Shown: positions 41,932 through 51,150, counted from the stretch's first letter. The stretch: DNA of 64,000 bases from Cryobacterium sp. BB307 (GCF_012274275.1 NZ_JAANZA010000002.1:310001-374000); one strand, 5' to 3'. Translations and numbers: made by a program. Notes: generated by a model not told the origin, from the sequence alone.

Positions 41932-42570
41932 ATGCCACGGTTCCTCGTCGTGCTCGACGTCGATTCGACGCTCATCGAGAACGAGGTGATCGAACTGCTC
42001 GCCGAGGCGGCGGGTTCGCTCGACAAGGTGGCCGAGATCACCAGCCGAGCCATGAACGGCGAGGTCGACTTCGAGCAGAGCCTGCGTGAGCGGGTCGCGA
42101 CGCTGCGCGGCCTGCCGGTGAGCGTCTTCGGCGAGGTGGGCGAGCGCATCCGGGTGACGGATGGTGTGCCAGAGCTGATTGCGACCGTTCGGGCGAATGG
42201 TGGTGCGGTCGGCGTCGTCTCGGGTGGCTTCCATGAGCTCGTCGACCCGGTTGCAGAGCGCATCGGGCTGGACCGGTGGAAGGCCAACCGGCTCGAGGCC
42301 GCCGATGGGGTGCTCACTGGTGGGCTCACCGGGCCGATCGTCGACGCCGCCGCGAAAGCGCATACCGTGCGCGAGTGGGCCGCGGAGCTCGACATCCCGC
42401 TCCGGCAGACCATCGCGGTCGGTGACGGCGCGAACGACCTGCCGATGATGGAGATCGTCGGGCTCTCGGTGGGCTTCGACGCGAAGGCCCCGGTGCGTGA
42501 GGAGGCCGACCTGGTCATCGACCGGCGGGACCTCTCGCAGCTGCTGCCGTTGCTCGGGCTGCGCGGCTAG
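41932..42570 (+). CDS. serB: phosphoserine phosphatase
   Basis: 212 residues of the HAD superfamily. Motif I is VLDVDSTLIENE with the nucleophile Asp; motif II lies in VVSGGFHELVDPV; motif III/IV is IAVGDGANDLPMME. The single-domain short form of SerB lacks an ACT domain. It makes serine in the last step of its synthesis. It starts 33 bases after glgC without a strong Shine-Dalgarno. Confidence 0.92.
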   Translation: MPRFLVVLDVDSTLIENEVIELLAEAAGSLDKVAEITSRAMNGEVDFEQSLRERVATLRGLPVSVFGEVGERIRVTDGVPELIATVRANGGAVGVVSGGFHELVDPVAERIGLDRWKANRLEAADGVLTGGLTGPIVDAAAKAHTVREWAAELDIPLRQTIAVGDGANDLPMMEIVGLSVGFDAKAPVREEADLVIDRRDLSQLLPLLGLRG

Positions 42571-42574
42571 CGGG

Positions 42575-43285
42575 TTAGTGGCCCATCCCGAGGCCGCCGT
42601 CGACCGGGATGACAGCACCGGAGACGTAGGCGGCGTCGTCGCTCGCCAGCCAGGCCACTGCCGCGGCAACCTCGGCCGCTGACCCGTAGCGGCCGGCTGG
42701 GACCTGCGCCAGGTACTCCTTCTGCTTGTCCTCGCTCAGCTCCGCGGTCATGTCGGTCTCGATGAAGCCGGGTGCGACGACGTTCGCGGTGATGTTACGT
42801 GAACCGAGCTCGCGCGTGAGCGACCGGGCGAGGCCGATGAGGCCGCTCTTGGATGCGGCGTAGTTCACCTGGCCGGCGGAGCCGAGCAGCCCGACGACGC
42901 TCGAAATGAGCACGACCCGGCCGTACTTGGCCTTCAGCATGCCCTTCGACGCGCGCTTGACGACGCGGAACGCGCCGGACAGGTTGGTGTCGATGACGTC
43001 GGTGAAGTCGTCCTCGCTCATGCGCAGCAGAAGGGTGTCGCGGGTGATGCCGGCGTTGGCGACGATCACCTCGACGGAGCCGTAGGCCTCCTCGATCTGG
43101 GTGAACGCGGCGTCGAGGGACGCAGCATCCGTCACGTCTGCCCTGACGGTCAGCGAACCGGCGGGACCCTCTCCGGAGCGGGCGGTGACGGCGACCCGGT
43201 GACCGTCAGCGACGAACCTCTCGGCGATCGCGAAGCCGATCCCCCGGTTGCCCCCGGTCACCAGAACTGTCCTCGGCTCGGCCAC
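42575..43285 (-). CDS. fabG: 3-oxoacyl-ACP reductase (FabG-type SDR)
   Basis: 236 residues of the classical short-chain dehydrogenase type: TGGNRGIGFAIA (NADP), the NAG strand (VIVANAGIT), catalytic Ser in LISSVVG, then YAASKSG with Tyr and Lys. PGFIETDM and the VDGGLGMGH end are typical of FabG1. It reduces beta-ketoacyl-ACP in fatty-acid synthesis. It converges on serB with a four-base gap. Confidence 0.9.
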   Translation of the reverse strand: MAEPRTVLVTGGNRGIGFAIAERFVADGHRVAVTARSGEGPAGSLTVRADVTDAASLDAAFTQIEEAYGSVEVIVANAGITRDTLLLRMSEDDFTDVIDTNLSGAFRVVKRASKGMLKAKYGRVVLISSVVGLLGSAGQVNYAASKSGLIGLARSLTRELGSRNITANVVAPGFIETDMTAELSEDKQKEYLAQVPAGRYGSAAEVAAAVAWLASDDAAYVSGAVIPVDGGLGMGH

Positions 43286-43351
43286 GTCAACTCCCTGTCA
43301 GTCGGCTAGAAAAACCCACCCAATACTAGACGTAGGCTTGTAGCCACAACG

Positions 43352-43708
43352 ATGACCAGGCATATCAACACGATCACTGCGCTGCCGCGCTCCCCCGAGG
43401 ATGATCGCAGGCGACGGATGCGCCTCTACACGCTCACGATGAGTATCCGTGTCGTGTGCATCGTGCTGTGCCTGTTTGTGCGTGACTGGTGGTTGCTGCT
43501 CGCTGCCATTGGCGCGACGTTCCTGCCGTATGTGGCGGTGGTGCTCGCCAACGCGGTCGACAAGCGCGGTACAAGTCCCGAGCGGCCTGGCTCGATTGTT
43601 CCGCTTGCTCCGTACCGGCCGCAGGGCGACGAGAACCTCGGGAACGGCGACCACGGCGAGGACCGCGCCGGCGGCGATAACGGCGAGCACCGCGAGGACA
43701 AGGAGTGA
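43352..43708 (+). CDS. DUF3099 membrane protein
   Basis: 118 residues. The start ITALPRSPEDDRRRRMRLYTLTMSIRV and two close membrane helices (VCIVLCLFVRDWW, LLAAIGATFLPYVAVVLANAV) are the DUF3099 pattern. The C-terminal 45 residues are acidic and probably disordered. It overlaps the next gene (GTGA), so it begins an operon ending with SURF1. Its role is unknown, perhaps linked to cytochrome oxidase assembly by context. Confidence 0.85.
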   Translation: MTRHINTITALPRSPEDDRRRRMRLYTLTMSIRVVCIVLCLFVRDWWLLLAAIGATFLPYVAVVLANAVDKRGTSPERPGSIVPLAPYRPQGDENLGNGDHGEDRAGGDNGEHREDKE

Positions 43709-43947
43709 TCGGCGAGTTTGCCGCCACGGATGCCGCGCAGTGCGCCCGGGCAGGGTGCCGCGCCGCCGCAGCCTGGCGCGTGAACTGGCGGAATCCGCGC
43801 ATCCACACTCCCGATCGAGTGAAGGTGTGGCCCGCGTGTGATGAGCACGTCGGATACCTGCGGGATTATCTGGCCAGCCGGTCGTTTCCGGTGGTCGTGA
43901 CGGCGCTGGCCGATGAGGTCGAGTCGGTTCCGGATGGTGCGCGATGA
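43705..43947 (+). CDS. small conserved protein between DUF3099 and SURF1
   Basis: 80 residues from a GTG overlapping the previous stop. It has Cys at CARAGC and WPACDEHVGYL, which with the His could form a single zinc site. The family occurs in this position in other actinobacteria, but I know no function. The stop overlaps the SURF1 start (ATGA). Confidence 0.8.
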   Translation: MIGEFAATDAAQCARAGCRAAAAWRVNWRNPRIHTPDRVKVWPACDEHVGYLRDYLASRSFPVVVTALADEVESVPDGAR

Positions 43948-44798
43948 GCGGGTGGCGTTTCGCGTTCACCGGGCGCTGGTTCGGCTGGCTGGCGCTGGCC
44001 ATCGTGTTCGCCATCGTGTGCAGCTTCTTGGGAACCTGGCAGCTGAATCGCCGCGCCGAGGCCCAGGCCGAGATCACCCGCATTGACAACAACTACGCGA
44101 GTGAGCCGCGCCCGCTGGATGAGGTGCTGCCGACGCTCGACTCGTTCGATGAGTCGCAGAAGTGGACACCGGTGGAGATGACCGGCCAGTACCTCGCTGA
44201 TGAGGAGCTGCTGGTCAGGAACCGGCCGCAGTCCGGGCAGCCCGGTTTCGAGGTGCTCACTCCCCTGCTGCTCGAGGATGGCACGGTGTTCGTCGTCGAT
44301 CGGGGGTGGCTACCGGTTGGAAACGAGCAGGACGAGCCGGACATGGTGCCGGAACCGCCGACCGGCGAGGTCACGGTTGTTGCGCGCCTCAAGGCGGGCG
44401 AGCCCGTGCTCGAGGGGCGCGGTGTTCCGGCCGGGAGTGACCAGATCGCCACGATCCACCTGCCATCCGTTGAGGAGCACGTCGCACGTGATACCTATAC
44501 GGGCGCATATGGGTTGATGGTGTCGGAGAACCCGCCCGCCGAGCAGCGGCCCGTTGCGGCGCTGAAGCCGATCCGGGACGAGGGTCCGCATCTCTCGTAC
44601 GCACTGCAGTGGTTCGTGTTCGCGATAATGGGCTTCATGGCGCTCGGCTGGGCGCTACGCCAGGAGTACCGGGTGATCAACTCGGACGACCCGGAGGAGC
44701 AGGCTCGAGCGCACGAGCGCGAGCGTCGCAAGGCGGCCAAGGCGCCGTCGGATGCGGACATCGAGGACGCGATCCTCGACGCGCGGCCGCCGCGGTGA
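43944..44798 (+). CDS. SURF1 family cytochrome oxidase assembly protein
   Basis: 284 residues. Two membrane helices flank a soluble domain: the first in WLALAIVFAIVCSFLGTWQL near the start and the second in LQWFVFAIMGFMALGWALRQEYR. GTWQLNRR, VRNRPQSGQPGFEVLTPLLLEDGTVFVVDRGW and the LSYALQWFVFA motif are SURF1 hallmarks. SURF1 helps insert heme A into cytochrome c oxidase, fitting ctaA/ctaB 12 kb away. It is the last gene of the DUF3099 operon. Confidence 0.92.
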   Translation: MSGWRFAFTGRWFGWLALAIVFAIVCSFLGTWQLNRRAEAQAEITRIDNNYASEPRPLDEVLPTLDSFDESQKWTPVEMTGQYLADEELLVRNRPQSGQPGFEVLTPLLLEDGTVFVVDRGWLPVGNEQDEPDMVPEPPTGEVTVVARLKAGEPVLEGRGVPAGSDQIATIHLPSVEEHVARDTYTGAYGLMVSENPPAEQRPVAALKPIRDEGPHLSYALQWFVFAIMGFMALGWALRQEYRVINSDDPEEQARAHERERRKAAKAPSDADIEDAILDARPPR

Positions 44799-44919
44799 CA
44801 TGACGCCACCTCTCCCCCAATGTGGCAACTCTGGGGTTGTTGCGCCGCCTCACCGCCCATAGCGTGCACTTCGGCCCCGCGACAACAGCCGAGGTCATCC
44901 TGATCAGGTGGGGGAAACT

Positions 44920-47265
44920 ATGGGTAGGCGCGCGCCGCTTTTTCGGTTGACGGCGATGGGCGCAGCGGTGACCATGCTTCTCACGGGGTGTGTTTTCGGT
45001 CTCGGTACGCAGCCGGGCACCGACTCCGTCGACCACCGCATCTACCTCGGCGACTTCCCAGCTCCGCTGTCGTTGCCAGCACTACCCGCCATCCCGCCGC
45101 AACCCGTACAACCCGCTGACACAACCGACTCGGCTGCGATGGATGCGTACTATCTCGCGCAAGCCGACTACAACAACGCAGTCATGGAAATGCAGGACGA
45201 GTTCGCAATCCACGGCGCCGCGATCGCTGAGGCAGCGGTCACCGCAGCCCAAGGTGGCCGCGACGCGGTGGCCGCGTGGCAATCGCTTATGGTCACCGCT
45301 GGCGTGAGCGTTACCGACGCCAGCGGTTCCCTGGTTGAAGTGGGCGGCAACTCGGGTTTCGGTTGGCCGATGTCGGATGCGCAGCTGCGGCTCCACGCCG
45401 TGCTCGGTGCGTCAAGCGGTGGACTTGGGCTCGCCGACCTCGCGGATGCGCTCCAAGGGATCCCAGAACTAGCCGATGCGGACCTCGTTACGATGCTGTA
45501 CGACGAGCTGCTCAACTACCAGGATTATGGCTTCGGAGCGGTGTTCGCACAGTTGGCACCCGGGACCTTCATGACCGGTCCAACTGTGAAGGCGCCTGAA
45601 GAGGTCGTGCTGTCATGGGCCCAGGTGAGTCTTGTGCTTCACCGGCTCGCCGCCGAGCTCGCGATCATGGACAGCGTTGACGGCCAGGACACGGTGTCCA
45701 GCCAGAGTGGCTCGGCATACGACGCTGCACCGTCCGTCGTGACTGCGTCGTTCACGGGCGACGCTGCCTCCTCGAAGCGCGCGTGCGATGTCGGGATCGA
45801 GAACCCCTGGGCCGCAGAGCTTCTCAATCAGTTCAACAAGGCACACGCCACCGTTGTCTTTGACAAGGTCGTCGCATACGTCGATGAGGGACTCGGCACC
45901 AACGCCGGGGGCAAGATCGGCATCGCACGGGTGATCTCGGCCTTCGCAACCATGCTCGCGAAAGCCGCCGCGCTCCGGGCGGACTTCTCGGTTTCGGATA
46001 CGCCGCTCGTGCGCACGAAGAACACGCAGCCTGGTGAGGTTCGCGACTTGGCGGTGAAGCTGCGGTTCGACGCGGACTCATGGGAGGAGATCCGGGGGTG
46101 CATGAACCTCTTCATGTCGCCCTTCGGTCTCGAGCTACCGGGCGCCCAGTCCGGTTTCGCCCAGAACATCGACATCGACCTCTCAAGCGAGGAGCCTTGG
46201 CGACTGCGGATTGGTGACGGCGCCGGAGGAGACAAGCCCGTCACTCGTGGCAAGACCGACGGCAACGGTGAAGCACGTTTCAAGCTCTCCGGTGCGCCGC
46301 AGGCCGACCTCATCCCCGAAGTCGCCGAACCGGAAGACGTTGACGTGACAGTCCGCGCGGTGACCAACCTCGGCGGCAACGACTTCTACAAGGACGTGGC
46401 GGCGTTGCCGTGGGACGCGCTCGACGCGGCCGGCACGGCCGGAATCAGCCTCGTGCCGCAGGTGCTCAGCCGGATGAAGTTGATCATACTCACCGGCGCG
46501 GTTCCAGTGCGCGACTGGAACCTGGAGGCGGATTTCGAGGCGACCGTCGTCGCCTCCATCAGCTCGCGCTCGGCGACGCATTACCTCCCGGCAGCAGACT
46601 GCGGCCAGAGGCCGGTCAGCACCTCGTCGACCGAGGCGGCAGTGTCGCTCGCGTCCGACACCGTCGAGATCTCTGCCGTCCTGTTGAGCAACCCCGATGG
46701 CAATCTCGGCGATCAGGCAGTGGTGTTCGTTCCCCGCGGCGAGGAGTTCCAGGGCTACGGTTACGGCGACGGCGTGCTCCAGTTCGAGACCACTGGGAAC
46801 TACACCGCGACCAAGTCGCATTTCAAGCCCGCCGTTGGCGAACTTCCCCCGGTTCGAGTCGGTCAGGGCAACGGCGTCTGCGATGCGCAAGGCGTCGGCG
46901 GCCCGTACATTCCACCGACTCCGGATTGCGGCGAACGGACGTACTCCGAGGCGCTTCAGGTGACCATTCCCTCGGCGCGCACGCTGCACGTGTCCCACCT
47001 TTCCTCAACCGCCTCCGAGCTGTGGAGGCACTGCGGCGACGCCGTTGTTGTTGTCGCTCCCCGGCTCATCGAATGTCTGGGCGACGTGCAGCGCCATGGG
47101 GGCAAGTTCCCTTCGATCGCTGACATCTACGATTCGTCCAAGACCGTGATTGAGGTCACTGGCACGCTTAGTTGCACAGATATGCGGGAGGGCTATCTGG
47201 AGGAGTTCCAGTACGAATGGACGTTGGTGCTCTGTCGCATCGTCGACGGAGAATCTGCCTGCTGA
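44920..47265 (+). CDS. large lipoprotein of unknown function
   Basis: 781 residues from the ATG at 44920 (GTGGGGGAA just upstream; an in-frame GTG at 44908 is possible). Lipoprotein signal: RLTAMGAAVTMLLTGC with lipobox LLTGC. The first third has an Ala-rich helical region with a repetitive Asp/Ala pattern. Around residue 430-470 is a beta-sandwich-like stretch (TDGNGEARFKLSGAP) as in Ig-like or carboxypeptidase-regulatory domains. The C-terminal third carries about nine Cys, probably disulfides. No known enzyme motif is visible. GCATCC words are scarce here compared with neighbours, which may mean recent acquisition. Confidence 0.75.
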   Translation: MGRRAPLFRLTAMGAAVTMLLTGCVFGLGTQPGTDSVDHRIYLGDFPAPLSLPALPAIPPQPVQPADTTDSAAMDAYYLAQADYNNAVMEMQDEFAIHGAAIAEAAVTAAQGGRDAVAAWQSLMVTAGVSVTDASGSLVEVGGNSGFGWPMSDAQLRLHAVLGASSGGLGLADLADALQGIPELADADLVTMLYDELLNYQDYGFGAVFAQLAPGTFMTGPTVKAPEEVVLSWAQVSLVLHRLAAELAIMDSVDGQDTVSSQSGSAYDAAPSVVTASFTGDAASSKRACDVGIENPWAAELLNQFNKAHATVVFDKVVAYVDEGLGTNAGGKIGIARVISAFATMLAKAAALRADFSVSDTPLVRTKNTQPGEVRDLAVKLRFDADSWEEIRGCMNLFMSPFGLELPGAQSGFAQNIDIDLSSEEPWRLRIGDGAGGDKPVTRGKTDGNGEARFKLSGAPQADLIPEVAEPEDVDVTVRAVTNLGGNDFYKDVAALPWDALDAAGTAGISLVPQVLSRMKLIILTGAVPVRDWNLEADFEATVVASISSRSATHYLPAADCGQRPVSTSSTEAAVSLASDTVEISAVLLSNPDGNLGDQAVVFVPRGEEFQGYGYGDGVLQFETTGNYTATKSHFKPAVGELPPVRVGQGNGVCDAQGVGGPYIPPTPDCGERTYSEALQVTIPSARTLHVSHLSSTASELWRHCGDAVVVVAPRLIECLGDVQRHGGKFPSIADIYDSSKTVIEVTGTLSCTDMREGYLEEFQYEWTLVLCRIVDGESAC

Positions 47266-47363
47266 GGGTGCTCGTCAAGAACCTCCACCCAGCGTGGGAA
47301 TCGGTTCCACCGCTCCTCCACAGGTGGCCCGGAAAGTAGTTTCTAACAGATTCTCAAATCTGC

Positions 47364-47393
47364 TTGTGTAGCTGTGTTCGGGGCTGGGACAAT
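47364..47393 (+). promoter_or_regulatory. promoter of the DUF222/HNH gene
   Basis: TTGTGT at 47364-47369 and GACAAT at 47388-47393, spacer 18. The ATG lies 7 bases after the -10, so the mRNA should be leaderless. Confidence 0.5.
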
Positions 47394-47399
47394 TGATGC

Positions 47400-48884
47400 A
47401 TGAGATCTTCCGCAGCTACGTTCAGCACCTCGCTCGAGGTGCTGCTGGCCGCGGCGGCCCGGATCGGCGCCGACGCGCCCGCTGCCCGGGCGCTGGGTGA
47501 CAAGCAGCTACTGGCGGCGCAGGCGTCGTTGGCGGAGGCGAAGCGCAGTCTTGATGCTTGCGCGTCGGTGCTCGCCGGTGAGGTGGTGCGCCGCTCATCG
47601 GTGGAGGCTGGGTTTGGCGGGTTGGCCCGGAAGGAGGGGTTCCGCACCCCGGAGGCGCTGATCCGTGGGGTGACCGGCTCGACCGCCCGGGAGGCGACCA
47701 CGCTGGTGCGGGTCGGCGCCATGATGAATGACGCCGACCTGCTGCAGAACGCCGAAGCCAACGGGATCGACGACCCGGTCGGCCTTGCCAGCATGATGAC
47801 CGAACCCTGGCTGGCCGCGGTGGGGAGGGCCGTCGCGACCGGGGCGCTGTCGGTGGCCGGTGCCGAGGCGATCCGCACCGGGCTGGGCCGGCCGGGACCC
47901 GGTGTCACGACTGAAGACTTGACCGCCGCCGCGATCCGGCTGGTGACCAGCGTCGCCGAATCGGCGACCTCGCCCGGTGGCGCGCTCGATGCCGAGCAGC
48001 TGTTGCGGCTGGCCCGGACCGCCCGCGATGACCTGGATGCGGCCGGGATCGTGGAGCGGGAGCGGCAGCGCCGGGCGCTGCGCTCCTTCCGCCGGTGGAA
48101 GCGGGACGACGGGATGACCCGGTACACCTGGGACCTCGACCCGGAGGGCGCCGCCCTGATCGATGACGTCTACGACAAACTCACCTCACCACGCCGGGGC
48201 GGACCCCGCTTCACCACGGGTCCGGAACGGGAGCGGGCGGAGCAGATTATGGCCGACACCCGCACCACCGAGCAGCTGGCCTCGGACGGGATGCTGGAGC
48301 TGATCCAACTGGCCCTCGACACCGACCCGCAGGGTGTGGTCGGAGTGAACCGGCCCGCGGTTAGGGTGCTGGTGGCCGCCACAGACCTGACCGACCGGAC
48401 CGGTCGGGGCTGGATCGAGGGGCAGGACTACCCGGTGTCGATCGCCACCGTGGAGCGCAACGCCTGCCTGAACGGCATCGAGCTGATCGTCTTCGACGAC
48501 CGCCCCATCCCGGTCAACCTCGGCCGCGAGCAACGCTTCTTCAACCGGGCCCAACGCCGCTTGCTGGCCGCCCGCGACGGCGGCTGCGCCTGGCCCGACT
48601 GCGACCGACCCCCCGAGTGGACCGAGGCCCACCACATCCGCTGGTGGGAACGCGACGGCGGGACGACCGACATCGACAACGGCATCCTCCTTTGCCGCCA
48701 CCACCACCTGCTGCTGCATGACGAGGGCTGGGAGATCGAAACCCGCGACCAGGACCCGCTAGCCCGGTTCTGGCTCATCCCGCCCCGCGACATCGACCCC
48801 AGCCAGACACCCAGGCCGATGCCATCCAAATCCCCGGCACTCAACGACGCCCTCCGAACCGCGGAGCGACATCGGGCCACCTGA
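47400..48884 (+). CDS. DUF222/HNH endonuclease family protein (13E12 type)
   Basis: 494 residues. The N-terminal DUF222 region is helical (GDKQLLAAQASLAEAKRSLDA). The C-terminal HNH motif is AWPDCDRPPEWTEAHHIRWW followed by DNGILLCRHHHLLLHDEGWEI, with all His and Asn present and CxxC-like cysteines. The family is multi-copy in actinobacteria and related to the 13E12 repeats of mycobacteria; its role is unknown, perhaps mobile. No self-mobilising features are visible here. The upstream lipoprotein and a dispersed repeat downstream suggest an accessory segment. Confidence 0.9.
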   Translation: MRSSAATFSTSLEVLLAAAARIGADAPAARALGDKQLLAAQASLAEAKRSLDACASVLAGEVVRRSSVEAGFGGLARKEGFRTPEALIRGVTGSTAREATTLVRVGAMMNDADLLQNAEANGIDDPVGLASMMTEPWLAAVGRAVATGALSVAGAEAIRTGLGRPGPGVTTEDLTAAAIRLVTSVAESATSPGGALDAEQLLRLARTARDDLDAAGIVERERQRRALRSFRRWKRDDGMTRYTWDLDPEGAALIDDVYDKLTSPRRGGPRFTTGPERERAEQIMADTRTTEQLASDGMLELIQLALDTDPQGVVGVNRPAVRVLVAATDLTDRTGRGWIEGQDYPVSIATVERNACLNGIELIVFDDRPIPVNLGREQRFFNRAQRRLLAARDGGCAWPDCDRPPEWTEAHHIRWWERDGGTTDIDNGILLCRHHHLLLHDEGWEIETRDQDPLARFWLIPPRDIDPSQTPRPMPSKSPALNDALRTAERHRAT

Positions 48885-48913
48885 AGGCCACGGGAGAACG
48901 CTGCCCAGCGACG

Positions 48914-48937
48914 GGTCTCGACAGGCTCGACCACCGG
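48914..48937. repeat. dispersed GGTCTCGACAGGCTCGACCA repeat
   Basis: Differs from the copy at 23964 by one base in the first 20. It lies 30 bases after the HNH gene. Confidence 0.6.
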
Positions 48938-48957
48938 AGGCTCACCACCGAAGCCGG

Positions 48958-49503
48958 TCAGAGCGCGTCGGCCGGCCGTTTCTTGGGCGAGAAGGTGTAG
49001 CTGATCGCCCAGATCAAGTCCACCGCGAACCAGAGGCCCAGCAGCGGATAGATGGCTGTCAGAGCATCAGCCCGGCTCGGGTCGTCAACCAGCACGGTGA
49101 GAAGCCAGAGGATGCCCGCAGCGATTCCCACGGCGATGGCGGTGCGGACGACATCAGACCAGCAGTCCTTCGCGTAGTCCCAGCCCCAGAGCTTCAGTGG
49201 CTTGGGTCCGCCGGCGAATCGATAGGCGAAGCGAACGTCAGCCCACTTGACCATCTTGTGACCGTAGGCAATGGAGACTCCGAGGTAGATCGCTGCCAGT
49301 CCATGGATGAAACTGGCGGTTCCTCCACTCCGCAGATTGATGATCACAGCGGCCAGCAGTACCAGATCCACCGCTGGCGTCATGGCCAGCAGGATCGCGC
49401 CGGTGCGACGCCAGCGCAGGAGGTAACGGGCAAGCAGACCCAGGACAACGAAGACCCAGAAGCCGATCTCGCACGCGACGATGATCCCCAGAATCAAGTC
49501 CAT
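48958..49503 (-). CDS. integral membrane protein of unknown function
   Basis: 181 residues with four to five hydrophobic segments: LILGIIVACEIGFWVFVVLGLLA, GAILLAMTPAVDLVLLAAVII, FIHGLAAIYLGVSIAYG, and the pair TAIAVGIAAGILWLLTVL and IYPLLGLWFAVDLIWAI. A short cytosolic loop holds WADVRFAYRFAGG. I recognise no family. The start is a plain ATG with a weak ribosome site. Confidence 0.75.
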   Translation of the reverse strand: MDLILGIIVACEIGFWVFVVLGLLARYLLRWRRTGAILLAMTPAVDLVLLAAVIINLRSGGTASFIHGLAAIYLGVSIAYGHKMVKWADVRFAYRFAGGPKPLKLWGWDYAKDCWSDVVRTAIAVGIAAGILWLLTVLVDDPSRADALTAIYPLLGLWFAVDLIWAISYTFSPKKRPADAL

Positions 49504-49545
49504 CTACCCCCCCATTTCCTCTCGGCGCGCGATCGCCGAAGCGCA

Positions 49546-51150
49546 TCACGCCAGCGAGATCAGCTCCGCGTAGTCCGGGTTCCAGTGATCCTCGACACCA
49601 TCCGGGAGGATGAGCACCCGCTCCGGGTTGAGCGCCTGCACCGCACCCTCGTCGTGACTCACCAGCACCACCGCACCGGAGTAGTTCGCCAGCGCATCCA
49701 GGATCTCCGCGCGACTAGCCGGATCCAGGTTGTTCGTCGGCTCATCGAGCAGCAAAACGTTCGCCCCCGACACGACGATCATCGCCAACGCCAGCCTGGT
49801 CTTCTCGCCACCGGAGAGCACCCCGGCCAGCTTGTGCGAGTCATCGCCCGTGAACAGGAACGACCCCAGCACCCGCCGGGCCTCAGTCTCGGTCAGGTTC
49901 GGCGACGCCGACACCATGTTCTGCAGCACCGACCGCTTGACGTCAATCGTCTCGTGCTCCTGCGCGTAGTAGCCGATCTTCAACCCATGCCCCGGTTCGA
50001 TCTGCCCTGTGTCCGGTTTGTCCACCCCAGCCAGCATCCGGAGCAGCGTCGTCTTGCCGGCACCATTCAGCCCCAGCACGACTACCTTTGAGCCCCGATC
50101 GATCGCGAGGTCGACAGCGGTGAAGATTTCCAGCGATCCGTAGCTCTTGCTGAGGTTGCTCGCCTGCAGCGGCGTACGCCCACACGGAGCCGGCTCCGGG
50201 AAGCGCAGCTTCGCCACCCGATCGGCACTCCGCTCATCCTCGAGCCCAGCAAGCAGCTTCTCCGCTCGGCGCACCATCTGCTGAGCCGCCGCCGCCTTCG
50301 TCGCCTTCGCCCCGAACCGGGCAGCCTGCAGCTGCAGCGCTGTCGCCTTCTTCTCGGCGTTGGCGCGTTCCTTCTTGCGCCGTTCCTCGTCCGCTTCGCG
50401 CTGGCGCAGGTAGTGCTTCCAGCCCATGTTGTAGATGTCGATGACCTGACGGTTCGCGTCGAGGTAGAACACCCGATTCACCGTCTCGCCAACGAGCTCG
50501 ATGTCGTGGCTGATGACGATCAAGCCGCCCTGGTACGCCTTCAGGTACTCACGCAACCAGACCACAGAGTCGGCGTCGAGGTGGTTGGTCGGCTCATCCA
50601 GCAGCATCGTCTCTGCGCCGGAGAACAGGATGCGCGCCAGCTCGATGCGACGACGCTGACCACCGGACAGCGTCTTCAACGGCTGATCGAGGATGCGATC
50701 GGGCAGGTTCAGGTTGCTCGCGATGGACGCTGCCTCCGCCTCCGCCGCATACCCGCCGAGTGCGAGAAAGCGGTCCTCAAGCTTGCTGTAGCGCTTCATC
50801 GCTGCCGCGCTGACCGTCGAATCGCCATCGCCCATCTCAACCGTGGCCGTGCGCATGCCGATGACCAGGGTTCCCAGGCCGCGCGCGTCGAGGATGCGGG
50901 TGCGCGCCAGGTCGTCCGGGTTCCCGGACCGCGGATCCTGCGGCAGGTAGCCGACTTCACCGTGACGTTCGATCTTCCCGTCGGTGGGCGAACCCTCCCC
51001 CGCAAGAATCTTGGTCAGCGTCGTCTTTCCTGCGCCGTTGCGCCCGACCAGTCCCACCTTGTCGCCCCGGTCGACCCGGAAGTTCACCTCCGCCATGAGA
51101 GTGCGTGCGCCCACGCGAACCTCGAGGTCGTGCACGGCGAGCACAGGCAT
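49546..51150 (-). CDS. ABC-F family ATPase
   Basis: 534 residues with two ATPase cassettes and no membrane part. Walker A motifs are GRNGAGKTTLTKIL and GLNGAGKTTLLRML; signatures LSGGQRRRIELARI and LSGGEKTRLALAM; Walker B motifs LLDEPTNHLDA and LLDEPTNNLDP. A charged linker (EERRKKERANAEKKATAL) joins them. ABC-F proteins act on ribosomes in translation or antibiotic protection. This one resembles M. tuberculosis Rv1473 more than EttA. It lies beside the suf block, as in mycobacteria. The ATG at 51150 has GGAG very close upstream. Confidence 0.88.
   Translation of the reverse strand: MPVLAVHDLEVRVGARTLMAEVNFRVDRGDKVGLVGRNGAGKTTLTKILAGEGSPTDGKIERHGEVGYLPQDPRSGNPDDLARTRILDARGLGTLVIGMRTATVEMGDGDSTVSAAAMKRYSKLEDRFLALGGYAAEAEAASIASNLNLPDRILDQPLKTLSGGQRRRIELARILFSGAETMLLDEPTNHLDADSVVWLREYLKAYQGGLIVISHDIELVGETVNRVFYLDANRQVIDIYNMGWKHYLRQREADEERRKKERANAEKKATALQLQAARFGAKATKAAAAQQMVRRAEKLLAGLEDERSADRVAKLRFPEPAPCGRTPLQASNLSKSYGSLEIFTAVDLAIDRGSKVVVLGLNGAGKTTLLRMLAGVDKPDTGQIEPGHGLKIGYYAQEHETIDVKRSVLQNMVSASPNLTETEARRVLGSFLFTGDDSHKLAGVLSGGEKTRLALAMIVVSGANVLLLDEPTNNLDPASRAEILDALANYSGAVVLVSHDEGAVQALNPERVLILPDGVEDHWNPDYAELISLA

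Noticed and set aside
43298-44092. Minus-strand frame over DUF3099 and the small protein
   Set aside because: The plus-strand operon has GTGA and ATGA couplings and family matches; the minus-strand product is low complexity.
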